From Corynebacterium lowii (GTDB lineage Bacteria; Actinomycetota; Actinomycetes; Mycobacteriales; Mycobacteriaceae), in the NCBI RefSeq assembly GCF_001412085.1, contig NZ_LKEV01000001.1:496001-560000 (forward strand): a stretch of 64,000 bases of DNA, in the 5' to 3' direction. Of this stretch, positions 44,757-55,834 are shown piece after piece. A program made the position numbers and the translations under genes. The notes below the pieces were generated by a model. It had not been told where the DNA came from. It saw only the letters and a list, made by a program, of their open reading frames with translations, and searched no databases. The stretch's first letter is position 1. Each line of letters opens with the position of its first letter.

Positions 44757-46073
44757 CTACAGCGCCTCAAACCCGCGGCGCAGATCGGCAAGAATATCGT
44801 CGATGTGCTCGATTCCCACGGAAAGGCGAATCGTAGCGGGCGAGATTCCGGCGCGCTCTAGGCCGTGCTCGTCGGACTGCGAGTGCGTGGTGGTGGCGGG
44901 GTGGGCCACCAGGGAACGCACGTCTCCGATGTTGGCGAGGTTGGAGTGCAGGCGCAGGGCGTCGATAAAGCGCCACGCCGCGTCCTTGCCGCCCTCCACG
45001 TCGAAGGAAAGCACGGAGCCGGTGTATTCCAGCCCCAACTTTTCCTTGGTGGCATACCAGGGGGAGGCGGGAAGGCCCGCGTAGTTCACCTTGGTCACCT
45101 GCGGCTGCTCGCTGAGGAACTGCGCCACCTTCTGCGCGTTGGCGTTGTGGCGCTCCACGCGGAGGCTGAGGGTATCGAGGCCTTGGAGGGTGATCCAGGC
45201 GTTGAAGGGGGAGAGCGTGGCGCCGGTATCGCGCAGCAGGCCCGCGCGCGCCTTAAGGCCGAAAGCGACGTCGCCAAGGTCGGCGTACTTGAGGCCGTGG
45301 TAGGCGGCGTCGGGAGTAACGAAGTAGGGGAACACGGGGGTGCCGTCGCGCTCGACGGTCCAGTCGAAGCTGCCGCCGTCCACCAGGATTCCGCCGATGC
45401 CGGAGCCATTGCCGGTGTAGAACTTGGTCAGCGAGGCCACCACGATGTCTGCGCCGAGGTCGAGCGGGCGCACCAGGGCAGCGGTGGCAATGGTGTTATC
45501 CACGATGAGCGGCACCTGGTGGGCGTGGGCCACGGCGGCGATGGTGGGAATATCGAGCACATCGGCCTGGGGGTTGGCGAAGGTCTCGCCGTAGAAGGCC
45601 TTGGTATTGGGACGTACGGCGGCCTCCCAGGAGGCGGGGTCATCGGGGTTTTCCACGAAGGTGACCTCGATGCCCAGGCGGGCCAGGGTGACCTGGAAGA
45701 GGGTTTCGGTACCGCCATAGAGGCGCGGGGAGGTCACGATGTGATCGCCCGCAGAGGCGAGGTTGAGGATCGCTGCGGTCTCGGCGGCCTGCCCGGAGGC
45801 AAAGGCCACGGCGTGCGTGCCGCCTTCCAGGGAGGCCAGGCGATTTTCCAGAACCTCGGTGGTGGGGTTGGTGAGGCGGGAGTAGATGGGGCCGGCATCT
45901 TCCAGGGCAAAGCGCTCCTTGGCGTGCTCGGCGGAGTTGAACACGTAGGAGCTGGTCAGGTGAATGGGCTGGTTGCGCGAGGCGGTATCGGAATCTACCG
46001 CCTGTCCGGCGTGAATGGAGCGGGTCTCAAAGTTCCACTGCGCTGCCTGGGAATTATCGTACTTGGTGGTCAT
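44757..46073 (-). CDS. metY: O-acetylhomoserine sulfhydrylase MetY
   Basis: 438 residues. PLP enzyme joining O-acetylhomoserine and sulfide to homocysteine. FETRSIHAGQAVDSDTASRN at the start, FASGQAAETAAILNL, VDNTIATAALVRPLDLGADI, the PLP lysine in VVASLTKFYTGNGSGIGGI. ATG 46073 has AGGAAGG six bases upstream; longer frame rejected. Acts after MetX. McbR-like box at 46121-46136. Confidence 0.96.
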   Translation of the reverse strand: MTTKYDNSQAAQWNFETRSIHAGQAVDSDTASRNQPIHLTSSYVFNSAEHAKERFALEDAGPIYSRLTNPTTEVLENRLASLEGGTHAVAFASGQAAETAAILNLASAGDHIVTSPRLYGGTETLFQVTLARLGIEVTFVENPDDPASWEAAVRPNTKAFYGETFANPQADVLDIPTIAAVAHAHQVPLIVDNTIATAALVRPLDLGADIVVASLTKFYTGNGSGIGGILVDGGSFDWTVERDGTPVFPYFVTPDAAYHGLKYADLGDVAFGLKARAGLLRDTGATLSPFNAWITLQGLDTLSLRVERHNANAQKVAQFLSEQPQVTKVNYAGLPASPWYATKEKLGLEYTGSVLSFDVEGGKDAAWRFIDALRLHSNLANIGDVRSLVAHPATTTHSQSDEHGLERAGISPATIRLSVGIEHIDDILADLRRGFEAL

Positions 46074-46120
46074 GATCTGCCTTCCTGTTGTGCTTGCATG
46101 TGAATGGCACCCCACCATAG

Positions 46121-46136
46121 TGAACCGCTCTGTCTA
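46121..46136. promoter_or_regulatory. McbR-like box upstream of metY
   Basis: TGAAC-CGCTCT-GTCTA matches TAGAC-N6-GTCTA at 8 of 10 fixed positions. It is about 48 bases before the metY start and also within the divergent cstA upstream region. Confidence 0.45.
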
Positions 46137-46251
46137 GATGGAAGATTTATATTCATTCCCACCCTCCCTGTATCTTCTTTGGCAATACTGCGAGAAAGTT
46201 AAGCCACTCACATTCCTGTTGGAGATGTGGGGCAGGGAAGGGAGAAAAGCG

Positions 46252-48447
46252 GTGACCATCCTGCGCAACGAGGCCACGGGGAAGCCCGTGGGCGTGGCAG
46301 AACAGCGGCCCTCGGGGGCGTCGAAAGTAGTCATGGCGGTGATCGCCCTGATTGCTGCGGCGGGCTGGGCGGCGATTGCCCTCAATCGTGGGGAGCCCAT
46401 CAACTCCGTGTGGCTGGTGGCCGCTGCGGTGGGCTCCTACTTCATCGCGTACACCTTTTACTCCCGGCTCATCGCATACAAGGTGGTGCGCCCGCGCGAC
46501 GATCGCGCCACCCCCGCCGAGCAGCACGCGGACGGCAAGGACTTCGTGCCCACGGACCGTCGCGTGCTCTTTGGGCACCACTTTGCCGCCATTGCCGGGG
46601 CTGGGCCGCTGGTGGGGCCGGTCATGGCCGCCCAGATGGGGTATCTGCCCTCAACGCTGTGGATTGTGCTCGGCGTGATCTTTGCCGGAGCCGTGCAGGA
46701 TTACCTGGTGCTGTGGGTGTCCACGCGGCGTCGCGGCCGCTCGCTGGGGCAGATGGTGCGCGATGAGATGGGGCGCGTGGGTGGCGTGGCCGGAATCGTG
46801 GCGGTGATCGCCATTATGGTCATCATCATTGCGGTGCTGGCGCTCATCGTGGTCAATGCGCTGGCGCATAGCCCCTGGGCCGTGTTCTCCATCGCCATGA
46901 CCATTCCTATCGCGCTGTTCATGGGCGTGTACATGCGCTACCTGCGCCCTGGGCGCATCGTAGAAGTTTCCGCCATCGGCGTGGTGCTCCTGCTGGCCGC
47001 GATTATCGCCGGTGGCTGGGTGGCCGAGACCTCCTGGGGTGAACAGTGGTTCACCCTCTCGCCCACGGTGCTGGCCTGGTGCCTCATTGCCTATGGCGTG
47101 GTGGCGGCGCTGCTGCCGGTGTGGCTGCTGCTCGCCCCGCGCGATTACCTCTCTACCTTTATGAAGATCGGCGTGATCGCGCTGCTGGCCGTGGGCATCA
47201 TCATCGTGCGCCCCGAGGTGCAGATGCCCGCCATCACGCAATGCGCCCGCGAGGGCGGCGGCCCGGTGTTTTCCGGCTCGCTCTTCCCTTTCCTCTTCAT
47301 CACCATTGCCTGCGGTGCGCTCTCCGGCTTCCATGCGCTCATCTCCTCGGGCACCACGCCCAAGCTGGTGGAAAAGGAATCACAAATGCGCATGATCGGC
47401 TACGGCGGCATGCTCATGGAATCCTTCGTGGCCGTCATGGCGCTCATCGCCGCCGTGGTGATTGACCGCCACATGTACTTTGTGATGAACGCCCCCGCCA
47501 CGCTCACCGGAGGCACCGCAGAAAGCGCGGCCACCTGGGTTAATTCCCTGGGCCTGCCCGGCAATGATCTCAGTGCGCAGCAGCTTAGCGACGCCGCCGC
47601 GGCGGTGGGGGAGGAAACCGTGATCTCGCGCACGGGTGGCGCGCCCACCCTGGCCTACGGAATGTCGGAGATTCTTACCGATGTGTTTGGCAACGCCTCT
47701 CTCCAGGCCTTCTGGTACCACTTTGCCATCATGTTCGAGGCGCTGTTCATCCTCACCACCGTGGACGCCGGCACCCGTGTGGCCCGCTTTATGATGACGG
47801 ATACCCTCGCAGCGATCCCCGGTATGCAGCGCTTCCGCGATCCCTCTTGGAAGCCCGGTAGCTGGATTGCCACCTTCCTCGTCTGCGGGCTGTGGGGCTC
47901 CATCCTGATTATGGGTGTGAGCGACCCCCTGGGCGGAATCAACGTGCTCTTCCCGCTCTTTGGCATCGCCAACCAACTCCTCGCCGCCATCGCGCTCTCC
48001 CTGGTGCTGGTGGTGGTGATAAAGAAGGGCCTCTACCGCTGGGCCTGGATACCCGGCCTGCCCCTGGCCTGGGACCTCGTGGTGACCATGACGGCCAGCT
48101 ACCACAAAATCTTCTCCTCCGACCCGACTATCGGCTACTGGGCGCAGCACTCCCGCTTCCGCGACGCCGCCAACCAGGGGCTTGATTCCTTTGGTAGCGC
48201 CTCCTCGCCCGAGGCTATCGACGCCGTGGTGCGCAACACCGCCGTCCAGGGCGTGCTCTCCATTGTGTTCGCCGTGCTGGTAATTGTGGTGATTGCCTCC
48301 GCACTGGTGGCTTGTATCAAGGCCATACGGGTGCGGGCCGCCGGTGGGGAACCGGAAACCAGCGAGGAAGCCTTTGCGCCCTCCAATATCTTCGCCCCCT
48401 CCGGCCTGGTGGCCACGGCCCAGGAGAAGGAAGTGATGAGGCAATGA
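46252..48447 (+). CDS. cstA: Carbon starvation protein CstA (peptide/pyruvate transporter family)
   Basis: 731 residues with about 16 membrane helices. LFGHHFAAIAGAGPLVGPVMAAQMGY is the CstA signature, with QDYLVLWVSTRRRGRSLGQM, VDAGTRVARFMMTD and GGINVLFPLFGIANQLLAAI. GTG 46252 (GGGAG seven bases upstream) is preferred; the frame back to 46138 is unlikely to be translated. CstA homologues carry peptides or pyruvate. It overlaps the ybdD-like gene by ATGA, the usual partner. Confidence 0.95.
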   Translation: MTILRNEATGKPVGVAEQRPSGASKVVMAVIALIAAAGWAAIALNRGEPINSVWLVAAAVGSYFIAYTFYSRLIAYKVVRPRDDRATPAEQHADGKDFVPTDRRVLFGHHFAAIAGAGPLVGPVMAAQMGYLPSTLWIVLGVIFAGAVQDYLVLWVSTRRRGRSLGQMVRDEMGRVGGVAGIVAVIAIMVIIIAVLALIVVNALAHSPWAVFSIAMTIPIALFMGVYMRYLRPGRIVEVSAIGVVLLLAAIIAGGWVAETSWGEQWFTLSPTVLAWCLIAYGVVAALLPVWLLLAPRDYLSTFMKIGVIALLAVGIIIVRPEVQMPAITQCAREGGGPVFSGSLFPFLFITIACGALSGFHALISSGTTPKLVEKESQMRMIGYGGMLMESFVAVMALIAAVVIDRHMYFVMNAPATLTGGTAESAATWVNSLGLPGNDLSAQQLSDAAAAVGEETVISRTGGAPTLAYGMSEILTDVFGNASLQAFWYHFAIMFEALFILTTVDAGTRVARFMMTDTLAAIPGMQRFRDPSWKPGSWIATFLVCGLWGSILIMGVSDPLGGINVLFPLFGIANQLLAAIALSLVLVVVIKKGLYRWAWIPGLPLAWDLVVTMTASYHKIFSSDPTIGYWAQHSRFRDAANQGLDSFGSASSPEAIDAVVRNTAVQGVLSIVFAVLVIVVIASALVACIKAIRVRAAGGEPETSEEAFAPSNIFAPSGLVATAQEKEVMRQ

Positions 48448-48641
48448 CGGCTTTGTCTTTGTCGGCGCTGCTGAAAAGGGCCTACTGGTACGTGGCGGAA
48501 ATGCTGGGGGAGAACGCCTACCACCACTACGTAGAACACCTGCGCGCCCACCACCCCGAGGCCGCCATTACCAGCGAAAAGGAGTTCTGGCGGCACAAGT
48601 GGGCGGAGCAGGAGAAGAACCCTGGGGCGCGGTGTTGCTAG
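48444..48641 (+). CDS. YbdD/YjiX family small protein
   Basis: 65 residues in an ATGA overlap with cstA. WYVAEMLGENAYHHYVEHLRAHHPEAAITSEKEFWR is the conserved YbdD/YjiX pattern (GxxxYxxYVxHxxxxHP..EFxR). This small protein always accompanies CstA-type transporters and supports their activity. The C-terminal CC is unusual. Convergent four-base overlap with the next gene. Confidence 0.93.
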   Translation: MTALSLSALLKRAYWYVAEMLGENAYHHYVEHLRAHHPEAAITSEKEFWRHKWAEQEKNPGARCC

Positions 48642-49075
48642 GAATCTGATGTGGCTTTTTCGCTATCGCGGGGAAGCCACTTTTCCCTTCGTTCTTCTTT
48701 TGATTCTTCCAGTGATATTGCCTGGCGTATGTATGCAATGGTGGCGCTTAATATAACTACTAGAAATGCAAGGCCTAGGGCGATGAGGGGATTGAGTATT
48801 GATAGCACAAGGAATATGAGTATAAGAATCCCCATCGTGCCGAGTGCTCCAGACGTGTTCATCTCGTGAGTCTTGTCAATCTCCCTCCTGTAGCTTTGCT
48901 GGAGCCTTTGCTTGCGATAATCGCCTATGGAGGTGGATGTTTCCTGATCGCCAAGCTCTTCGAGCCTCACCTGTAGCTCTTTGAGCGCGTTATCGTGCTT
49001 TAATTCTTTGGATAGCTTCTGTGAATCTAGTGACTTCACGAGTGGGTTGGTGAGTACCGATAGAAAACGCTTCAT
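48638..49075 (-). CDS. Hypothetical membrane protein with coiled N-terminal region
   Basis: 145 residues. A charged helical N-terminal part (about 1-70) is followed by two hydrophobic helices (about 76-95 and 97-117) and a charged tail. AT-richer than neighbours. No family recognised. The following 58-base gap separates it from the lipoprotein gene. Confidence 0.6.
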   Translation of the reverse strand: MKRFLSVLTNPLVKSLDSQKLSKELKHDNALKELQVRLEELGDQETSTSIGDYRKQRLQQSYRREIDKTHEMNTSGALGTMGILILIFLVLSILNPLIALGLAFLVVILSATIAYIRQAISLEESKEERREKWLPRDSEKATSDS

Positions 49076-49133
49076 TGCTGTGGCCTCGTGTGAGTTTTTG
49101 GGGCTTGCTGGTAAACCGTGTTATCTAGTTTCC

Positions 49134-49622
49134 TCATTCCATCACCTCATATTCCTCTCCACCCGCAGCAATGCTGATACGCAGGTTCTCTGGCAGGCCT
49201 TCTTTTTCTAGAACCACGGTGGTGCCGTCCTCGGGGTGGGTGATCTTCTGGTCACCCACAACCACTACCTCCGCGCCGTTGCTTTCCAGTTGCCCGGAGG
49301 AATGGGTGGCGGCACACCAGGTATCCCACATCGCATCGTTATTTTCGGCCTTCCAGGTGTTGTTCTCCGCTGCGCCGTGTTTCTCGTTAAGAAACGCGCT
49401 GGCCTGCTCAAAGTTATTCCACCCGGAGTAATCGGTGCCCTTGCAATCGCGCAGCACTCCGGGTTCGGGAGCGACGGTAGAAGCAGAAGCCACCGCCGAA
49501 GCGCTCGAAGTGCCCTCGGTAGCCTCCGCGCCGCTGCTGCCATCGTCGCCACCGGAGCAGGCGCCAAGAACAAAGGCAGCGGCACAAAGCGGGGCAGTAA
49601 CGGAGAGGGCGCGTAGATTCAT
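49134..49622 (-). CDS. Small lipoprotein, function unknown
   Basis: 162 residues from ATG 49622 (longer frame rejected). Signal and lipobox FVLGACSGG, a Ser/Ala/Gly/Thr-rich spacer to about residue 53, then a domain with C59 and C102 (LRDCKGTDYSGWNNFEQ and MWDTWCAATHSSGQ), which could form a disulphide. Anchored outside the membrane. Family not recognised. Confidence 0.7.
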   Translation of the reverse strand: MNLRALSVTAPLCAAAFVLGACSGGDDGSSGAEATEGTSSASAVASASTVAPEPGVLRDCKGTDYSGWNNFEQASAFLNEKHGAAENNTWKAENNDAMWDTWCAATHSSGQLESNGAEVVVVGDQKITHPEDGTTVVLEKEGLPENLRISIAAGGEEYEVME

Positions 49623-49711
49623 GTCACCCACGGTATGTGATGAGGCCGGGGTCTCGCAGCCGTACCAACCACTAGAACCCAAGCACCTTTCCCCAAAAAA
49701 CAAGTCAAAAA

Positions 49712-49749
49712 GAGCCCCCGCCCGGCGAAAAACTCACCAGCGGGGGCTC
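49712..49749 (-). terminator. Rho-independent terminator of icd
   Basis: GAGCCCCCGC (49712-49721) is complementary to GCGGGGGCTC (49740-49749). On the minus strand it is followed by CTTTTTGACTTGTTTTTT. It lies 26 bases after the icd stop. Confidence 0.85.
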
Positions 49750-49775
49750 ACGAAGCTCAGAGAGGAACGGGTTAA

Positions 49776-52010
<2,235 letters not shown>

Positions 52011-52087
52011 TTAGATGCACGTCATCTCAACGGCTATCCAGGATACCTCCATATAGGAACACGGGTGCGGCGGGGCCGATCCGCTGA

Positions 52088-52981
52088 CTAGACCATTGCC
52101 ACTCCCCGGCGCCAATATCCCATGAACGCCACCTGCGAGCGCGCCACCCCCGCCTCCCGCATGAGGTAGCGCCGCAGCCCGCGCACCACCCCGGATTCCC
52201 CGGCTATCCAGTAGTACTCACCAGCCCCGGCCTCCTCGGGCACCTCCCACAGCACCTCGGCGGTGCTCACCGCAGGCAGGGCTTCCGGTTCATGCTTATC
52301 GACGCCCCCGTGCTCACTCATATGCGCCCGCAGTGCGGCTTCCAGCAGGCTCCCCAGGGGCGCACCCTCGCGCGGCAGCCATTCCACGGTGGCGTTGGGG
52401 GCGGCGTCGATAGCGAGGCAATCGGCCTTGGTGGGCACCTCGATATAGGCCCGCACGCAGAGGTGGGGGAGATGAGCGCGCACATCTTCGAGAATGCGGG
52501 CGATGGCGGGGGCGGCCGTCTCGTCGCCGCAGAGCGTGACCTCGAGGGAGCGGCCGGGATGGAAAGCAATGCCCGCGGTGTCCTCGGGCCCTCGGCGCGG
52601 AGCCACGATGAGCACCTCATCGCCCGGCTGGGCGCTAGCGGCCCACTGGGCGGCGGGACCGGTGGCGTCGCCAGTTAAATGCAGAACGAAGTCCACGGTG
52701 AGGCTTAGCCCTGGTGTGATGTGACGGATGGAGTAGGTGCGCAGATCGCCGCGCTGGGCCTCGGGCAAGGCCAACCAATCCCGATACCATTCGGTCGAGC
52801 CTTCCAAAGGTGGCAGGGGGTGCGGTGTGCGGGGGACGAGGACCTTAATGCGCTGGTCATATACCGGGCTAGCCGGGGTTCCCACCTCCCTCATGCCCGG
52901 CCCGCCCAGCGTGATACGCGCCCAGTGCGGGGAGAGGCGCTGGGCTTCCATGACCTGCACGCGCGTCACGATATAGGACAC
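52088..52981 (-). CDS. Siderophore-interacting protein (FAD/NAD(P)H ferric-siderophore reductase)
   Basis: 297 residues from GTG 52981, AAAGGAG six bases upstream. RTYSIRHITPGLSLTVDFVL contains the FAD-binding RxYS(I/L)R motif and the HL..GDATGPAAQWA block of the SIP family; GEYYWIAGESGVVRGLRRYL near the end is the NAD(P)H-site signature. It reduces imported ferric siderophores to release iron. A DtxR-like box lies 26-44 bases upstream. Confidence 0.93.
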   Translation of the reverse strand: MSYIVTRVQVMEAQRLSPHWARITLGGPGMREVGTPASPVYDQRIKVLVPRTPHPLPPLEGSTEWYRDWLALPEAQRGDLRTYSIRHITPGLSLTVDFVLHLTGDATGPAAQWAASAQPGDEVLIVAPRRGPEDTAGIAFHPGRSLEVTLCGDETAAPAIARILEDVRAHLPHLCVRAYIEVPTKADCLAIDAAPNATVEWLPREGAPLGSLLEAALRAHMSEHGGVDKHEPEALPAVSTAEVLWEVPEEAGAGEYYWIAGESGVVRGLRRYLMREAGVARSQVAFMGYWRRGVAMV

Positions 52982-53006
52982 CGCCTGCTCCTTTCCTTTG
53001 GCTAAG

Positions 53007-53025
53007 GTAGTCCACCCTAACCTAA
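53007..53025 (-). promoter_or_regulatory. DtxR-like iron box upstream of the SIP gene
   Basis: On the minus strand TTAGGTTAGGGTGGACTAC matches the DtxR consensus at about 13 of 19 positions, with the whole left half TTAGGTTAG perfect. It lies between the SIP start (52981) and xth. Iron-dependent repression of the SIP gene is inferred. Confidence 0.6.
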
Positions 53026-53074
53026 GGGGTGGGGCCGGTGGAAGGCTCCACGGGCGGTGTCTATTGTGGTGCGC

Positions 53075-53986
53075 ATGACGCTGACCATCACCTCCGTAAA
53101 CGTTAATGGCGTGCGCGCCGCCACAAAAAAGCGCAGCGAGGACAACCTCGGCATGAACGCCTGGCTGGAAGAAAACAAGCCAGACGTGGTGCTGCTCCAA
53201 GAGGTGCGGGCCAGCGAGGGCCAAACCCGCGCCGCCCTGGCCCCCGCGCTAGAGGCGGGCTGGCACTACGCCGGGGCACCGGCGGCGGCCAAGGGACGCG
53301 CCGGGGTGGGTATTCTCAGCCGCACCCCGCTTGCCGACGTCTCCGTGGGCTTCGGTTCCTTCCAGGATTCCGGCCGCTGGATCGAGGCCACGGTGGAGGC
53401 CTCCTTTGGCGAGGTGCGCGTGGCCTCCCTGTACCTGCCCTCTGGTTCCGAGAACACCGAGAAACAGGACGAGAAGTACCGCTTCCTCGACGAGTTCCAG
53501 GAGTTGCTGGCCCAGCGCGCCGAGGAATACCCCAACATGGTCATCGGCGGCGATTGGAATATCTGCCACCGCCGCGAGGACCTGAAGAACTGGAAGGGCA
53601 ACATGAAGAAGTCTGGCTTCCTGCCCGACGAGCGCGCCTTCATGGACTCCGTTTTCGGCTCCTTCCCAGATGAGGCTACCCAGGTAGAGGCCGGAATCGG
53701 GGATTTCTTCGGTGCCGTGGAATACGCCGGGGGCGCCCCGCGCGCCGCCGCCGAGAATCCCCAGTGGTTCGACGTGGCCCGCCGCCTCAACCCGGACGAT
53801 GCCGGCCCCTACACTTGGTGGACCTACCGCGGCCAGGCCTTCAACAACGACGCCGGGTGGCGCATCGACTACCAGGCGGCCACCGCCGCGATGTTGGAAC
53901 GCGCCCAGCGCACCTGGGTGGATAAAGCCGAGGCGGTGGAACTGCGCTGGTCTGACCACTCTCCCCTCAACGTCACCTACGCATAA
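53075..53986 (+). CDS. xth: Exodeoxyribonuclease III
   Basis: 303 residues. AP endonuclease and 3'-5' exonuclease for base excision repair. ITSVNVNGVRAA, VVLLQEVRA (catalytic Glu), GGDWNICH (Asp/Asn), WTYRG, RIDYQ and WSDHSPL (His) are the EEP nuclease motifs. ATG 53075 has TATTGT seven bases upstream and no ribosome site, so it is probably leaderless. The TRIC-type gene starts in its stop (TAATG). Confidence 0.95.
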   Translation: MTLTITSVNVNGVRAATKKRSEDNLGMNAWLEENKPDVVLLQEVRASEGQTRAALAPALEAGWHYAGAPAAAKGRAGVGILSRTPLADVSVGFGSFQDSGRWIEATVEASFGEVRVASLYLPSGSENTEKQDEKYRFLDEFQELLAQRAEEYPNMVIGGDWNICHRREDLKNWKGNMKKSGFLPDERAFMDSVFGSFPDEATQVEAGIGDFFGAVEYAGGAPRAAAENPQWFDVARRLNPDDAGPYTWWTYRGQAFNNDAGWRIDYQAATAAMLERAQRTWVDKAEAVELRWSDHSPLNVTYA

Positions 53987-54864
53987 TGCTGCTCTCGGTT
54001 CTCTATGTAGTAGGTATTACCGCCGAGTCCGTGACCGCCGCCCTCTCTGCGGGGCGGCAGAAGATGGACGTCTTTGGCGTGGTGATGGTGGCCTGCATGA
54101 CGGCCCTGGGCGGCGGTGTGGTGCGCGATGTCATCCTCAATAACTACCCGCTGACCTGGGTGGAAAAGCCCATCTACCTCATCATCGTGATGGTGGCGGC
54201 GCTGGTGACCATCTCGCTTTCCTTCCTCATGCACTACTTCCGGGTGCTCTTTTTGGTGCTCGACGCCGTGGGCCTGGCCACCTTCTCCGTGCTGGGCACC
54301 CGCATCGCCCTGGAATTAGGCCACGGATTTGTGATCGCCACAGTCTCCTCCGTGGTCACGGGCGTGGCCGGGGGTATCCTGCGCGATCTCATGTCCGACC
54401 GCATGCCGCTGGTCTTTGCCAACGAACTCTATGCCTCCATCTCGGTGCTGGTGACCGTCACGTACATGGGGCTGCTGCACGTGGGAATAACGGAGCACTG
54501 GGTGGTGATCGCCACGCTCATCATCGGCTTTGGGGCGCGCTGTCTGGCCATTTACTACGACAAAGGCCTGCCCGTCTTTGAATACCTGGGCCGCGATCAA
54601 CCCATCGACCCCCGCGTGCGCCTCTCGTACCACTTGCTGCGGCGCGGCTGGCGCAGCGCTCGACGCCGCTCCGGCTACGACGCCGCCCGCTACGCCCTGC
54701 TCAACCGGCAGGCCGGACGGCACCACCGCAAACCGAAGAACGAGGATATTCAGTGGTCGCTGAACGTGGAGCTGGATAACAAGAAGCGCCGCAAGCACGC
54801 TCGGGATAAGGTGCAGGCCTGGCCTCCCAAGAAGGCCCGCAAGGCCGCCCCCGGTGGTGAATAA
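53986..54864 (+). CDS. TRIC family trimeric intracellular cation channel (UPF0126)
   Basis: 292 residues. Seven membrane helices in two similar halves: DVFGVVMVACMTALGGGVVRD and FVIATVSSVVTGVAGGILRD are the paired glycine-rich motifs of prokaryotic TRIC channels. The cytoplasmic tail of about 85 residues is basic and rich in Arg/Lys/His (QAGRHHRKPKNEDIQW), longer than in typical members. Overlaps the end of xth by one base. Cation conductance is known only for family members. Confidence 0.9.
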   Translation: MLLSVLYVVGITAESVTAALSAGRQKMDVFGVVMVACMTALGGGVVRDVILNNYPLTWVEKPIYLIIVMVAALVTISLSFLMHYFRVLFLVLDAVGLATFSVLGTRIALELGHGFVIATVSSVVTGVAGGILRDLMSDRMPLVFANELYASISVLVTVTYMGLLHVGITEHWVVIATLIIGFGARCLAIYYDKGLPVFEYLGRDQPIDPRVRLSYHLLRRGWRSARRRSGYDAARYALLNRQAGRHHRKPKNEDIQWSLNVELDNKKRRKHARDKVQAWPPKKARKAAPGGE

Positions 54865-54872
54865 CTGTGGAC

Positions 54873-54901
54873 GTGTCTTATACTTCACTCCGATAAGACA
54901 C
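54873..54901. promoter_or_regulatory. Inverted repeat overlapping a -10 element
   Basis: GTGTCTTAT (54873-54881), 11 bases, ATAAGACAC (54893-54901), a perfect repeat directly after the TRIC stop. It contains TATACT (54879-54884), a good -10, about 41 bases before the small membrane protein start. It could be an operator or a terminator of the xth operon. Confidence 0.4.
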
Positions 54902-54924
54902 CTCCCGTTTGATTGGATCTTTTT

Positions 54925-55113
54925 ATGCTTGCGATAGTGTTATTCGTTCTCGGGCTGGCCGGGGTGATCGGCGGCTTCCTGTGGGCCGCGGCGGCCGGAC
55001 ACACCATCGCCGCCATTCTCGCGGCCCTGGTGATCGCCGTGGGTGGCTCCCTCATCACCGCCGCTTGGGCCGTGGTGGCGGATAAGATCAGCCCCACCTC
55101 GAAGAAGCTCTAG
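54925..55113 (+). CDS. Small two-helix membrane protein
   Basis: 62 residues from ATG 54925 (TTG 54913 is in frame). Two hydrophobic helices (MLAIVLFVLGLAGVIGGFLW and AAILAALVIAVGGSLITAAW) with a short basic tail. No recognised family. It has its own candidate promoter with an inverted repeat and is followed by a very strong terminator, so it is probably an independently expressed transcript. Confidence 0.6.
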   Translation: MLAIVLFVLGLAGVIGGFLWAAAAGHTIAAILAALVIAVGGSLITAAWAVVADKISPTSKKL

Positions 55114-55128
55114 GCAGCGCATAGATCG

Positions 55129-55172
55129 AAGGGCGGTTCCCCTGTGCTAGAGGGGAACCGCCCTTTTGTTGT
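55129..55172 (+). terminator. Strong rho-independent terminator
   Basis: AAGGGCGGTTCCCCT (55129-55143) pairs perfectly with 55151-55165 over 15 bp, loop of seven, followed by TTGTTGTG. It ends the small membrane protein transcript and also faces the convergent membrane-protein gene at 55214. Confidence 0.9.
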
Positions 55173-55213
55173 GTTTTGTTGGGGTTGAGGGGGCTGGAGA
55201 GGCCGCGCTTGGT

Positions 55214-55834
55214 TTAGAGGCCGCGCCGCGCGCTGAATGCGGTGGCCCCGAGGGCGATTGTGCTCAGGGGCAGGCAGAAGATGTAGACGCCGGGGATTAG
55301 TGAGACATTGAAAAACCCGAGAATGAAACCAAGGATAGCGGCGATGAAAAAAGCGCCGACAAAGTAAAAGAGTGCCCGAGAGCTCTGGGATTGAGATTGA
55401 AGGGCGCCTATTGTGCTGCCGAGAACGGCGACAAAGAAGATCGCACAGAAGAATACGCTGAACGTGATGAGCGTCTTTTCTATATGAACTAGCGCTACGG
55501 GGGAATCGTTATTGGTGAGAAAGGTGCGGAAAGGGCCGTCAAAGCCATTGATGGCGGTGGTGATGGTGCAGATGATGGACAGGATAAGCGTTATGCAGAA
55601 GGCTACGGCAACATTGCTCTCCACCCATTGCTTCCAGGGGGCGCCAAGAGAAAGGGCCGCGCGCGTTTGGGCACCAGGAACACAGAGCAACCCAAAGGTG
55701 AGGGGGGAGAGTACGTAGAAAAACCAAAACCCTTGGGCATGAGCGAAAACATCACCTAATCCCACCACCACGGCAATGAGCGCCGTGCCCAGGGTGAGTT
55801 CGCGCCGGGAGGGCTGATAGAAAACCTTAAGCAT
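55214..55834 (-). CDS. Membrane protein, probable ABC permease partner
   Basis: 206 residues from ATG 55834 (frame to 55885 rejected). Six hydrophobic helices; between helices 2 and 3 it reads SLGAPWKQWVESNVAVAFCI, similar to the early loop of ABC-2 type permeases. Start overlaps the ATPase gene end by eight bases, so it is the third gene of the GntR-ATPase-permease operon. Substrate unknown. A hydrophobic, AT-richer gene than its neighbours. Confidence 0.7.
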   Translation of the reverse strand: MLKVFYQPSRRELTLGTALIAVVVGLGDVFAHAQGFWFFYVLSPLTFGLLCVPGAQTRAALSLGAPWKQWVESNVAVAFCITLILSIICTITTAINGFDGPFRTFLTNNDSPVALVHIEKTLITFSVFFCAIFFVAVLGSTIGALQSQSQSSRALFYFVGAFFIAAILGFILGFFNVSLIPGVYIFCLPLSTIALGATAFSARRGL

